Positions 23,632 to 33,891 of a DNA stretch of 64,000 nt are shown piece by piece (the first letter of the stretch is position 1; every line of letters begins with the position of its first letter). This DNA comes from Prorocentrum cordatum (lineage: Eukaryota > Sar > Dinophyceae > Prorocentrales > Prorocentraceae). The translations under genes were made by a program, and so were the position numbers. The stretch covers positions 235,144 to 299,143 of the forward strand of contig CAUYUJ010003670.1 of assembly GCA_963575745.1 (NCBI GenBank), read 5' to 3'. The notes beneath the pieces were generated by a model, which saw nothing but the letters and a program-made list of their open reading frames with translations, ran no database searches and was not told the origin of the DNA.

Positions 23632-24125
23632 ATGTACATATGTTGGGTCGTCGGCCAAGCCGAGAGAGACCTTCTCAGGAGAAGGCAAAGAAGCAGCGTG
23701 CCACCGCCAAAACTGGATCAGATCGATCGAACACACATTGCAAATGCAGTCGAAAATTGTCGAGTGTCCTGGGAACACTCCACGGGCCAACCGCCGTTTC
23801 CGGATGATTTCAAGAGGCTTGAACACAAAATTGTTGGCGTGGCGTTGATCAGATTTCAAGGTATGTTGACGGACAGCCTTTCTCAAATGTCACCAGATCG
23901 TAGGGCTGCTCTGAATTACAATGGTGCGTCAGTTCCTCACTCTGTCTGCGTTGACGTTGTGGATGCAATTCTTCTGGAAACGCCCTTCGACATTATTGCA
24001 GCAGAGTACGGACTATTCAGACCCAAGCACCATTTCTATATTTTAACTGAAGAGGCAGCCGCTGACATGTTGGACTGCCTGGACATGCAGCTCGGGACTC
24101 CAGTGCGTCAGACAGTCGCCAGGTG
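23632..24125 (+). CDS. Transposase-like gene, exon 1
   Basis: Open from the ATG at 23632 for about 164 codons before sequence quality changes to Pro/Ser-rich intron-like text. The protein segment has a basic N terminus (ERDLLRRRQRS) and a conserved-looking stretch ending in YILTEEAAADMLDCLDMQLG. No catalytic motif is visible here; I assign it to the gene because it is on the same strand, has the right codon character and is followed by an intron-like segment filled by a repeat element. Likely donors are at 24122 or 24125 (GTGTGAG). A spliced-leader-like 13-mer is just upstream. Start and end are approximate. Confidence 0.5.
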
Positions 24126-24217
24126 GTGTGAGCAAACATCTTGTCTCTCCCCTGCCCCCTTGTCACTTCACCCTGGATTCACCCTCCTCCCTCCGCCCTC
24201 CTCACCCTTCACCGTTA

Positions 24218-24821
24218 TTCCCTACCTAGGCTCTGCCTAGAAGGTTCAGAAGGGTTTTTACTCTCTTAGCTTAAAGGGGCCAGGCAGTGCAAAGCGCCCC
24301 GGGCGGTTCCCCCAGTCCCCTGGGAGCGGTTCCCCCAAGTCCCCTGCGAGCTTTAGCTTTAGCTTTAGCTTTAGCTTTAGCTCTAGCTTTAGCTTAGCTG
24401 TAGCTTAGCTTTAGTTTAGCTGTAGCTTAACTTTAGCTTAGCGTTTCGCTTAGATTTTCGCTTAGCGTTTAGCTTAGCTTTAGCTTAGCTTTAGCATAAC
24501 TTTAGTTTAGCTTGAGCTTAGCTGTAGCTTAGCTTTAGCTTAGCTTTAGCTTAGAGTTAGCTTAGCTTTAGCTTAGATTTAGCTTAGCTTTAACTTATAT
24601 TTAGCTTAGCTGTAGCTTAGCTTTAGCTTAGCTGCTGCTCAGCTTTAGCTTAGCTTTAGCTTAGCTTTAGCTTAGCTTTAGCTTAGCTTTAGCTCAGCTT
24701 TAGCTTAGCTTTAGCTTAGCTGTGGCTTAGCTTTAGCTTAGCTTTAGCTTAGCGTTACTGTTACTACTAATGCTGCTTTCCTAGGGGTTCCAACTCCTAG
24801 GTAGGGTCGCACTGGGATAAT
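24218..24821 (+). mobile_element. Repeat-cored terminal-inverted element, family A, copy 1 (introner-like)
   Basis: Left end TTCCCTACCTAGGCTCTGCC; right end CCTAGGTAGGGTCGCACT then GGATAAT. CCCTACCTAGG and CCTAGGTAGGG form an 11-bp inverted repeat at the two sides. Between them are a leader with two GCGGTTCCCCCA motifs and a long tandem core of 11-bp TTTAGCTTAGC units. A second copy with the same ends and order lies at 36417-36967. Both lie inside inferred introns just upstream of an acceptor; here a T-rich tract and AG follow within 40 nt. No coding capacity, so non-autonomous. Confidence 0.8.
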
Positions 24822-24860
24822 GTTTTTTTTTTTTTTGAGCTTGCCCTCTGAAGGTGGCAG

Positions 24861-26282
24861 GATGAGCTGGGGGTGTCTGACACGCCCATAACATGTTTCC
24901 AACTTCCTGCCTGTCTTGCCGCATTGTGCTGCGCCAGATGTTGGTTTCACCTTGTCTTTGACACCAGGAGCAAATGTTCAAGGCTCGCTTGTCTTCACAC
25001 GGAATGGCGCAACATTTGCTCCGGCGCTGGCCCTGCGCCAGCTCAGCCGCCTCAGCCTCAGCCGCCACCCGATGAGGGGGATCCAGATGATCTCCACATT
25101 GAGCCCAGGAAAGATATTATGCAGCGTGAGATGTTCATGCAGATATCGTCGTCTCTGCGGGCTTGGCACCCAGCCATCGTCGAGAGCTGTGCGGAGAGCC
25201 GAGGCCTGTTGGAGACATATGTCGAGTGGCTCGACGCTTGTGCTGCGAGCTTGGTGATCGATGATTTCACTAGCGATACCTGGGTTCGCACTTCATCCCG
25301 AGGAGGAAAATTCCGCCTCGATAGCCAGTTTAAGGGCCAATATTCTGCTACGTTTCTCATCCACTGCCTTGTTTTTTCGTTCCATGTCAGAAGCGTGAGC
25401 GTCTATGGTGTCCAGCGGAACCCGTTGCAGCTGATCATGGAAAGAGCGATGCGGTGCTTTCCAGCAGCGGCAGCTCAAGCAGGCCATCAACTTTTGAAGA
25501 GCGCCGTTTACCCTAGCCCTGCTGTGATTTCTCGGTACAGGCTTTATCTGGACGTTGCATGGATGGTCCACATGCAGGACGTGCATTGCCGAATGATTCA
25601 AGAAGATGGGATTCTTGTTGGATTGATGGACTCGAGTCCTCAGGGAAACCGTAACTGGCTTCTGACTGAGTACTCTTACCTCCGAGGTGATCAAATAGAC
25701 GAAGTTGAACAAGCATTCCTTAACATGGTCAGCCTCTCACGGAATGAAGAGTATGACGAAACTGTTTTTGATTGGGCCATGAAATCATATGGCAGCGTTG
25801 TGAATGCTGGTTTTTCTCGACATATACTTCCACCTGCGGGCCTGGGCGCGCACCACGCCAGCTCCGCGCACAAAGCGCACTGTTGGTTCCATGCCCACAG
25901 GCTTGAGTCAGTTGACTGGGATCTTACTCAACACTTGATTGGAAAATATTTCTCGATGGCATTGGATTCGGGCCCGGAAGCAAAAATCGATCGAGCGCGC
26001 ACGTCTGTTGAGGTTTTTTTCCCATGGTGGTTCTCCCTCGCCCAGGAGGGCGGCGAATACGACATTCCTGAAGATGATAATCCTGACCCTCGCGACCATC
26101 CCTTGGACACATCCCATATCATTGTGATTCCTGGTACATACCATGTAATTGAACTTATTGAACAGAGAATGCTGGGTCACCTAGAAGCCTACGAGGAAAT
26201 CAAGCCGCAAATTGAGAGTGCAGCTTACATATTGCATCACAAATGGTCGCGTGAAGCCTTCATCCGAGAGAGGCTCACAGGA
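24861..26282 (+). CDS. Transposase-like gene, exon 2 (putative catalytic core)
   Basis: Long clean open frame. The first part has a Cys-rich segment (CLAALCCARC) and a Pro-rich linker. From about 25080 a compact domain follows: helical segment, MDSSPQGNRNW (Asp codon 25629-25631), a Gly/His-rich LGAHHASSAHKAHCWFHAH, then ALDSGPEAKI (Asp about 25965). The end has YHVIELIEQRMLGHLEAYEE and a helical segment to SREAFIRERLTG. The spacing of two Asp-containing strands resembles RNase-H-fold (DDE-type) transposases, and the order matches a large dinoflagellate protein family I remember but cannot name. The catalytic assignment is inference. Acceptor probably AG at 24859-24860; the donor near 26282 is uncertain. 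The frame itself stays open to 26342. Confidence 0.65.
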
Positions 26283-26690
26283 CGTAGTCGCTTAAATGCA
26301 TGCGTCGCACAAGGCTGCACGTTGTTGCATTTCGTTCGCTAAGCACACATATGCCAATCTTCTTCGTCGTACCTCCTCCCTCCTCCCGTCCATCTCCAGC
26401 CCCGCACCTCCACTCCACCTCCGCAGCCTAAAAAAAACACTTCGATTTGTTCTGGCACAAAGGCGCCATGTGATTCTCAACGCCGCTCCTTCTAAGGAGC
26501 TCGTGGGGTCGTGGGGCCGAAGGTTTGACATGAAAGTGCAATCGCATGAATGCCCGTCCTTCCTCGATGCCCCCTCCAACCCCAGAAGCCAATATCCCGG
26601 GCCCCAGGCGCGGCCCAAAGTGCAACCCAAGCGAACGATGTGCAGCAACATGTGCAGCTTCTCGCTCGTGCGCCCATCTAAGCGCAACCA
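26283..26690 (+). other. Inferred intron between exons 2 and 3
   Basis: The exon 2 frame stops at 26340-26342 and pyrimidine-rich sequence follows (about 26365-26425). No repeat element seen. A CCAG acceptor candidate lies just before 26691. Confidence 0.4.
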
Positions 26691-27065
26691 GGAGATAGAA
26701 CCTTGTGGGCATCATGTTTCAAATCGGGCCCACCCGTCTTTGGTGGCGGGCGCGTATGGGGGGTGCTGGTTACCATATCACAATGGTTTCGGGAACGTCG
26801 ACACCTCATTGTACGCAGCTGGTACCCCCTTGATGCCGTGCCTGGCGCCCCTAGGGGAGACCATGAGAAGGGGGCCCACCTTCTCAGAGCAACTCAAGCT
26901 TTTCATAGTGAGCTGTTCTGGGGGTTTATCATAATAGTTGCTATCTTTGCCGAGCTCCTCGAAAGCATGAACGACTTTTGCAAGCTTTGCCCCTGCCACG
27001 AGCGCCGGCGCTGCAAGGACAGCCGCTGGGGGGGCATGGAGACAGATCGAAGGAAAAGAGGGCTG
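26691..27065 (+). CDS. Transposase-like gene, exon 3
   Basis: The frame encodes a segment with GRVWGVLVTISQWFRERRHL (an Arg-x-Trp-Gly and amphipathic helix), then SELFWGFIIIVAIFAELL and a Cys/His cluster KLCPCHERRRC. The order Trp-Gly helix, Phe-Trp helix, C-x-CHE is what I remember from the same dinoflagellate family. The last in-frame base before a canonical-looking GTGAGC is 27065, giving phase 0. This joins in frame to exon 4 at 27901. Confidence 0.55.
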
Positions 27066-27900
27066 GTGAGCCACTTGTCACTTGAAGAGGATGAGAGGGC
27101 AGGGGAGGAGCTATGAGTTGCACTTCTGCTGCGGCAGTGGCACGCCTTGAACGTTGAAGAGGGGGTTTGCCGTCATGGACTCCAAACAGTGGTCTCTTGC
27201 GGACTAGCCAGTGCAATCAAGATGGTGCAATCAATGTGGCGCAATCGCAGTGGTGCAATCTATGTGGCGCAATGGGCACCAATGCAACGCAATAAAGATA
27301 AGTGGTAGCATTGCAAAGCACAGCAAGGCACTTCAATCACTGCAAGGCACAACCATGAATCGATCAGGAATGCAAAGGCATTCAGAGCAATGCAATGCGA
27401 TGCGAGCCCCCGGCTGTTTGCGGGTCCATAAGGTCCACGCTGTAGTCCTCAGCGAGCCACCTCTAACTGAAAAGTGAAGGCGTTTTTTTTTTTGGGGGGG
27501 GGGGCAGAATCGGTAGACACACCGCATTACATACCACGTTCGACTTCAACACGCTTATTGTTTCATCCAGCGAAACTTCGGACCCCCCTCCAGACTCCAG
27601 AAGCCCTCTTGGGGCCACTCAGGGGCAATCGCCTTGGGGCCCCCTGGGGACCCTACGTTGCGCCCTGAAGATAAATGTCCTGCATGCGTCCCGGGGCGTC
27701 CCGAACGTAAGAGGCAGTCAGAGGGAGACGGGGAGGGGGCCAAGGGGAGGGAAGAAGGGGGTGGATGGGGGAAGAGGTAAGAGGAGGCGGAGGAGGATAA
27801 CTGGATGATGAGGAGGACCATGAGGAGGAAGGAGGAGGGGGTGGAGAACTCATGATTACGAGGGCCGTGTGGAACGGTCGACAGACCCCCTCCCCCCGAG
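27066..27900 (+). other. Inferred intron between exons 3 and 4
   Basis: Starts GTGAGC and ends in a C-rich tract plus GAG. Inside are imperfect TGGTGCAATC / TGGCGCAATC repeats (about 27220-27280), T and G homopolymers (about 27482-27506) and a purine-rich GGAGGA tract (about 27720-27845). Confidence 0.5.
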
Positions 27901-28053
27901 GAACATGGTTTGATAGCCGACCTCAAGGCCTGTGCCATGAGAGGCCGTCGAGTACCCGAGATATGCTGTGGGGCGCTTGAAGATTTCGTTCGGCAAAGCT
28001 GCGACTTGTCACACGTCCTGTTCATTTCAGAGATACACGGTTTTCGAGATCAG
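27901..28053 (+). CDS. Transposase-like gene, exon 4
   Basis: 51 codons in phase 0 between an acceptor after a CCCTCCCCCCGAG tract and the donor CAG|GTTAGT. The peptide contains KACAMRGRRVPEICCGALED, matching the Cys-x-Met-x-Gly-Arg-Arg-x-Pro-Glu block that I remember following the C-x-CHE cluster in this family. Joining exon 3 to exon 4 keeps the frame and brings the two Cys motifs about 30 residues apart. Splice sites are inferred. Confidence 0.55.
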
Positions 28054-28420
28054 GTTAGTACGAGGACTGGGGTATGTTCTGAAAAACATCTTTGTGCTGG
28101 TGCGTGCCGAAGGCCCAAGAGGCTCAAGTGAAGGCCAAGGCCCCATGAGGGCCCCTGCCCAAGATCAACGTCACGTCAGATCAACATAAAAACAGCGCAA
28201 ACGAACAGCAATCAAAACGCGTTCAAACGAACATCAAACAACACCGACAACATCAATAACATTATATTTGTGATGTGAGGTATCAATGCCACAAAGTATG
28301 CTCGTCGCTAACAACACGTTGCATCACGCACGACATACACGCACTCATATGTATTTCTAATGCTGCGTCCATGGTTTAGTCTTTACGCCAGTGTGTTTAT
28401 CCTTGAGATTTCCGAGGCAG
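28054..28420 (+). other. Inferred intron between exons 4 and 5
   Basis: Begins GTTAGTACG. It is AT-richer than the exons, with ACATCAA(A/T)AAC-type short repeats, and ends GAGGCAG. Phase between exons 4 and 5 did not resolve cleanly by eye, so one of the two junctions may be misplaced. Confidence 0.4.
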
Positions 28421-29410
28421 GGTCTCTGATCTCATTTTGAGCAACCTTCGCACGCACTTGAGCGCAAAGCTGTTTCTCTCAAGGATTGTCCAGAATTTTT
28501 CTGATGCGAGACGGTATGTTCTGTCGGAGTTGCGCTTGCGGCTGAGCCCATACTATGATCTTCCAGCCCGGGCGTTGTCCGCTGGCCACTACAACGAACG
28601 CAAGGCGCGATCAGGGTTATTCATCAGCATGTCCATGTACGATCGAGATTCAAGAGCTGGCGTGAGAGTACACCCTCAGATGATCAGATTGTTCAGTCGC
28701 CCACCTGGTGGACTTCGGAACGATGTGATTCGCATCATCTACGGTGAGGATTGGTCGATTCATCCTGAGCTACGTCGATTTCGTCGTTGTGCAATGTTCT
28801 CCAGCAACATTGAGATTGGAATTGAACGTGATCATGCGCAACTCCATCGGGGGATTCTTTTATCTGGCAGGCATTCGGAGGCGTATGCATCTATCACCTT
28901 GCGAAAAAATGAGATTGTAGAACATGTGGAGTCGTCTGAAGTCAATGTGCGAAGGTTTGCAAACACATTGGCGAAGGTAAACAACACGGACTTGTGCTTG
29001 CACAAATTGTCATTGGCAGGGCATCCAGCATTAGATGGGAGCGTGAAAGATGCAGGCACGAATCGGGTTCCACACTACCTTGCCAATCGGATCATCTACC
29101 GTGGAGACCTTCAGACGCAATTCTTGGACTTACCAGATTGTTGGGACAATGACGACGGCCACGGTGGTGACGATGGCGAGGACGGTCCAGGCGGTCCAGG
29201 TCCATCGGCAGCTGCAGTCGGCCCAGGTCCACCAGCAGCCGCAGCCACTGCTGGGAGCGGCGGCGGCGCTGGAGGCAGCTCTGGTGGGCAGGCTGGCAGT
29301 GCGGCGGGAGGCAGCTCTGGCTCAGGCGCTGCATCGAGCGGCGGCGTCTCTGGCAGTGCTGGCGCTGCATCAGGCAGCGGCGGCGCCTCTGGCAGCGGAG
29401 GTGCAGGACT
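28421..29410 (+). CDS. Transposase-like gene, exon 5
   Basis: Open frame with a helical segment (VLSELRLRLSPYYDLP), ALSAGHYNERKARSG, then a domain around IHPELRRFRRCAMFSSN and IEIGIERDHAQLHRG. The Glu codon near 28823 is my candidate for the third acidic residue of a DDE triad; this is inference from family order, not proof. The exon ends in a long Gly/Ala/Ser-rich linker (GGSSGGQAGSAAGGSS type). The frame runs on to 29579 but changes to His/Arg/Thr text, so I place the donor near 29410 (GGAG|GTGCAG, approximate). Confidence 0.6.
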
Positions 29411-30125
29411 GGGGCCAACGTATCTTAGAATGCACAGGTTGTCCTACGTACATACACAATCAACTGAATACAAGCACTTCAACGATGTCGTTCACACGCG
29501 CAATGCTATTCACATGCGACATGCGCGCGCACGTGTGCACATACAATACACGTGCAGATACATACGTGCGCGCACGTAGGCAACCGTTGTATACATATAC
29601 ACATCCTCCAGGAGTGCTTGCGCAAATAAGTTCTCGTTGTTCTCGAGGTATGGCATGGCTTGCAGTGGTTGGGCTGTTGTAGTCACCCAGGGGCTCCCAC
29701 TTTCAAATTCAATTCGCTCTGCCTTCCAGGCCTCTGGTACGGCCCGGCTCTGAAACAGGCTTCCGCGCAGCAGGAATCCACGTGAGTGAGGTAACGAGCG
29801 AGAGAAGTTCCACGCACGCGGGCCTTCGTGCGCTCAGGAGTTCCACCCTTCGCAAAACCAATTGTTCACACTTCTGGGCGGCTGCTTGTTTTGGTTTCAC
29901 GCGTCGCTGGTGTCGTGTGGGGCGATTCTCGCCAATCAGTGGGACACGGTTTGCATGATTCCCCAGGACTGGTGCTTGCTCTCAATGCCGTGTCTGGGAC
30001 GTTGCTATCATTTAGATGGTTATGTCACTGCTGTTTGTTTTACGCTGGGTTCGGACCCTACCCTCATAAAGATATGTGTGCTCTGGGCCCTGGGCCAAAA
30101 TCCATCTGGTGATCTGGCCTGTCCC
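29411..30125 (+). other. Inferred intron between exons 5 and 6
   Basis: Unlike the exons, it has ACGTGCGCGCACGT-like CA/CG-rich stretches (about 29510-29580) and ends in CCCCCGGTCCCCCAG. No gene or element end seen. Confidence 0.4.
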
Positions 30126-30930
30126 CCGGTCCCCCAGGTCCACCAGCGCCAAAGGGAGGCGAGCTTGCGGCGGTGGCTGAGTCTGGGTCTTCCCTGGAGG
30201 CTGCGATCTTGAAAAGAGTTACACAGTATGCGAAAATCAAACACTTCTTGAGTCTCGCAAGCAAGGGACAAATCTTCATCATGCGTGCGCGCCTAAGAGA
30301 TTTGCCGACTTTGGACGATGTGCTACGAACGCCACTGCAATTCCCAGCCGACATTGATATGAGCCAACTCAAACCAGACGTGCTAGACACCTCCATGATT
30401 GCCGATGCCTTCCACATGCCAGCGTCAATGGAGTCCGACCTCGATTTTCATAATGGAGGGCCTGAGGCAAGCGATCCCGTGCCAGAGCTCGATGGCGACA
30501 CACAACCAGATAGGCAGATGACTTGCGTCTTCCAGGCTACGGTGAAAAATCCGAAGAGTATTTTGAGAGGGTATTCTAAGACTCGGTTTGGATCTGGTGA
30601 TATCGTCATTAATGTATTAGGCTTTCTCGATGGTGCTTGCGACGATTCAGCGAAACAATTTCTATCAGCCAAGGTGTGCGACACTGGACGCGTCATGTCT
30701 TGGTCGTATCTGTCTAATCATCTTGACCAGTTATGGCTGATACAGCCCAACAAGGAGCTCTATTTCAGAGTGCCAGGCTTGGTCCCACCGTTATGTGATG
30801 AAAAAACCTCATCGGTACTATCCGCAATGATGTCTTGTTCGGCTCTGGAATCAAATGTTGATGGATCTAGCTGGGCTTGTTCCAAAGAAGATCGTGCATC
30901 AATGGAGGCTTTCCAGGGTCAAGTGGCACG
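30126..30930 (+). CDS. Transposase-like gene, exon 6
   Basis: Open frame beginning with a Pro/Gly linker (GPPGPPAPKGGELAA), then AKIKHFLSLASKGQIFIMRA and a folded-looking segment that includes GSGDIVINVLGFLDG, HLDQLWLIQPNKELYFRVPG and LVPPLCDEK. The exon is followed by Arg-rich text translated from a GGA repeat (about 30935-31065), which I take as intron. Ends are approximate. The function of this segment is unknown. Confidence 0.55.
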
Positions 30931-31157
30931 GGGGATGAGGAGGAGGAGGATGAGGAGGAGGTGGAAGAGGAGAAAGAGGAGGATAAGGAGGAAGAGGAGG
31001 AGGAGGAGGAGGAGTAGGAGGAAGGGAAGGAAAAGGAGGAGGAGGAGGACGAGGAGGAGCTGAGCAGCAGCTGAAGCAGGTCAGGAGGAACAGGAAGAGG
31101 CGCAGGAAAGATCATCGAGAATGAACCGTGCCAGGCTCGAATGTTCAACCTACCCAG
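30931..31157 (+). repeat. GGA-rich tract in an inferred intron
   Basis: Purine tract of GGA units between exons 6 and 7; the open Arg/Lys-rich translation is a composition effect. It ends at CTACCCAG before exon 7. Confidence 0.6.
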
Positions 31158-32249
31158 GCTTTGCAGAAACTCGAGGAGGCTGGCATTGTCCAGCAAACTG
31201 GTACTTCTGATTCTGCTGTTGACTGGAGGATTACAGCTACTGGCGAAGAGTCGATCGACACTTGCTCAGTGCTCCAGAGGAAGAATGCTCAACTCATGGC
31301 CCCACGTCTCATGTCGAAGACTGATGACATGTCAACTTGGGATTTGTTAGGCTATTTAGAATACATGGGATGGGCGTTCAAGGTCTGGTTCAGTAAGGCC
31401 GACAAGCCATGCGTAGTCGAAGTGCAAGAGCGTGCTCCCATGATCTTCTGGGCCAAACCAGACACGATCGTCATCAGTCATTTCTACCTTCTAGCCCTTG
31501 CAAAGATTGAGCAAATCAAGAAAGAGTACATATCACATTTCCAGAAAGATGCGTATTACAAGCGCCTGCTCAGTGGCAACAACAAGCTAAGCATTTCAGG
31601 AGACATGGATGCCATGCCACGACCTAGACAGCCACCGGGTGGTAGTGCAGGTGGGCCTCAGGGGCCTCAGGAGGCCCGCGATGTAGTGAAACAGCCTGGT
31701 CGCAAAGGGCGCAAGCATCATGAACGGTCGTATCCATGGGGTCCAGGGCTCATGGTCTTTGCGCCGCCAAACAAGTGGGAAGCTTTGTGCGGTCGACGGG
31801 CAGGCGGCCATGTAAATGAAAAGCAGAAGAACACGATCTGTCGCCAGACTCGACAATTCAAAACACCAGAGCAGGATCAGGAGGTGCAAGTATACCTCAA
31901 GCACTGGTTGAACCAATGTCGTTGCTACAATACTCGCAGGGAACATATGTTATTCAAGCCAGGGGTGAAGAACACTCCGGCCGCGCCCGATGTGGACAAA
32001 AGTTGTCTTCCAGAGGATTGGGAATCAGGCGACGACCCAGTGGTCCAGGATCTGAAAGAGCCCCCCCCTAAGAAGGCACGAGGTCGTGGGCGCGGTCGTG
32101 GAAGGGCGGCGAGAGCCAAGGCAAAATCTCATGCCGCTGCCAGCGCAGCACAGAACTCAAGCGACAGCAGCACCAGCAACAGCAGCAGCGACAACTCGTC
32201 AGCGTCTGGAGATTCTGGAGAGGGATCTGACAGCTCTTCCAGCGATTGA
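31158..32249 (+). CDS. Transposase-like gene, last exon
   Basis: Open frame to the TGA at 32247-32249. It encodes a helix (ALQKLEEAGIVQQ), a beta-strand-like DWRITATGEESI, a winged-helix-like part (WDLLGYLEYMGWAFKVWF) and FYLLALAKIEQIKKEYISHF followed by QKDAYYKRLLSG. The tail is disordered: a basic KKARGRGRGRGRAARAKAK segment, typical of nuclear or nucleic-acid-binding proteins, and a final Ser/Asp-rich acidic run. The YYK-LL block near the middle is one I recall from the dinoflagellate family. A stop followed by unrelated AT-rich sequence supports this as the true 3' end. Confidence 0.65.
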   Translation, partial: ALQKLEEAGIVQQTGTSDSAVDWRITATGEESIDTCSVLQRKNAQLMAPRLMSKTDDMSTWDLLGYLEYMGWAFKVWFSKADKPCVVEVQERAPMIFWAKPDTIVISHFYLLALAKIEQIKKEYISHFQKDAYYKRLLSGNNKLSISGDMDAMPRPRQPPGGSAGGPQGPQEARDVVKQPGRKGRKHHERSYPWGPGLMVFAPPNKWEALCGRRAGGHVNEKQKNTICRQTRQFKTPEQDQEVQVYLKHWLNQCRCYNTRREHMLFKPGVKNTPAAPDVDKSCLPEDWESGDDPVVQDLKEPPPKKARGRGRGRGRAARAKAKSHAAASAAQNSSDSSTSNSSSDNSSASGDSGEGSDSSSSD

Positions 32250-32769
32250 GGCTGGCCAGCTTGCATGTATTATATGCTGCACGGCGCCGCCATGTTGGCG
32301 TCACGGCCAGCAGCCTTTGTTGCGGCAGCACGACACGTCTCACTCACGCATACAAGCTCTCGTAGCCTCGTTGCAAAAAGCCTCAGTGGGCCCCTAAGTT
32401 TAGCAAAGGCACAGCACGTTCACACCTACATTGCCAGAAGAGTACAACACTATGTATGTTATAAACCACCCTCGCCCCAACGAGGGTTGCAACATGATAT
32501 CACTATGACCATATCAGAAACGCAACGGAAAGCACACGACACCTACTAGTGGTGCGAATGGGGTAGCCTACAAGCGGGCACACTCACACATGCATGCAAT
32601 ACTGCCTGTAAAGAGCACATCTACCATGCGCACACGCACGTTCACGCTATATGACGCACGCGAGATTTGTTTCGCACTACAACCACACGAGACAAGTAGG
32701 TCTGGCCCCCAAGCAATGCCAACCACTGCCAACAGTTACAACACACATCGAAACAGCTGGAAAAACATG
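32250..32769. other. Intergenic, no gene seen
   Basis: 3' flank of the transposase-like gene: CA-rich (CACACGCACG, ACACACATCG) and without recognisable coding sequence. No AATAAA-type signal stands out. Confidence 0.5.
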
Positions 32770-32990
32770 CCAACCTATGAATCACATGAAACATCTTGAA
32801 CATCAGAGAAACACATCCAACACCATGAAAATATTGAAAAACACAGAAAAACACAAAAAACATGAAAAAACATGAAAAAACTGTAAAATCATGAAAAACA
32901 CGGAAAAACATGAAAAAACATGAAAAACACTGAAAAAACAACAAAAACAACATATGTACATCAAATTCACATAATCCTCAATTCTGGTCG
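32770..32990 (+). repeat. A-rich tract (CATGAAAAAA units), left arm
   Basis: Degenerate ACATGAAAAAAC / GAAAAACAC repeats. It is roughly complementary to the T-rich tract at 33118-33312. Confidence 0.75.
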
Positions 32991-33004
32991 ATAATCTACC
33001 AAAA

Positions 33005-33093
33005 ACACTACCGAGGACTACCGAGGACTACCGAGGACTACCGAGGAAGCTTCCGAGGACTACCGAGGACTTCCGAGGACTTCCGAGGAGGCC
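33005..33093 (+). repeat. 10-bp tandem repeat ACCGAGGACT
   Basis: About eight copies of a 10-bp CCGAGGACTA / CCGAGGACTT unit, placed between the A-rich and T-rich arms. Confidence 0.9.
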
Positions 33094-33117
33094 CCTCCAG
33101 CCACCTTTTTTGATTTT

Positions 33118-33312
33118 TTGGGTGTATATAGAAATTTGTTGTCACTTGTTGATTTTTCAATGTTTTTCAGGTTTTTCACTGTTTTTGTTGCATTTTCATG
33201 TTTTTTTGGGTTTTTGCTGTTTTTTCGTATTTTTCAATTGATTTGCTGGTTTTTCAGTATTTTTGATGTTTTTGTTGGCGTTCAATGTTTTTCATGGTGT
33301 TTTGTGTTTTTT
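33118..33312 (+). repeat. T-rich tract (TTTTTCATGTT units), right arm
   Basis: TTTTTCAATG / TTTTTCAGG / TTTTTGTTG repeats, roughly complementary to 32770-32990. The Phe-rich 66-codon frame here is not a gene. Confidence 0.7.
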
Positions 33313-33816
33313 TTCTAAGCTATTCGTTTGTCGTAGCTGAAAACCAATGCAACTCAAATAACATTGCCAACAACAAACATGTCCAATAGCTTTGGGTACG
33401 TGTGGGCTGCCTTGTATTGCATTGTGTTTGAATGTGCAAAAAAGTCTGCTACTGCTGTGTGTCCTAGTTGGGCCTGCCACAATGGCCATTACTCTGACCA
33501 AACTTCTCTCATCTACATCTGGCCCCTGTACAAGCATTCGCCACTATTCACACGCTTGCCTCTTTGGGGCCATGAAGGTAGTTCCCTTCTGTTTCGGACA
33601 CACGCTGCCGCGGCGCGCATTTGGCGTGTCAGGTTGACACGTTTGGTGTCGACTGTGGGGCCACGAGACACGTGCGGACGTTGGTCGATTAAGGCCCCGT
33701 GAGGCGCGGAGGAGGTCCCTTGAAGGTCCAGCGGGGCACCCAAGTTGTTTAGGTGGGCAATCGCTCAGGACGATCTACTCAAGTCTGGGAGTCTGGGGGG
33801 GGGCTCATAGGGGGCT
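33313..33816. other. Intergenic, no gene seen
   Basis: Unique sequence; no family recognised. An in-frame TAG near 33808 limits the following ORF on its 5' side. Confidence 0.5.
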
Positions 33817-33891
33817 CGTGGGAACCCAGCTAAATCGCCACATAAGGGCAATTATGATGAAGCTCACGATGGTGGTGGTGTTGATAATGAC

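Noticed and set aside
24351-24770. TTTAGC repeats read as telomeric sequence
   Set aside because: The unit is TTTAGCTTAGC (11 bp), not TTTAGGG, and it lies inside a bounded element that occurs twice.
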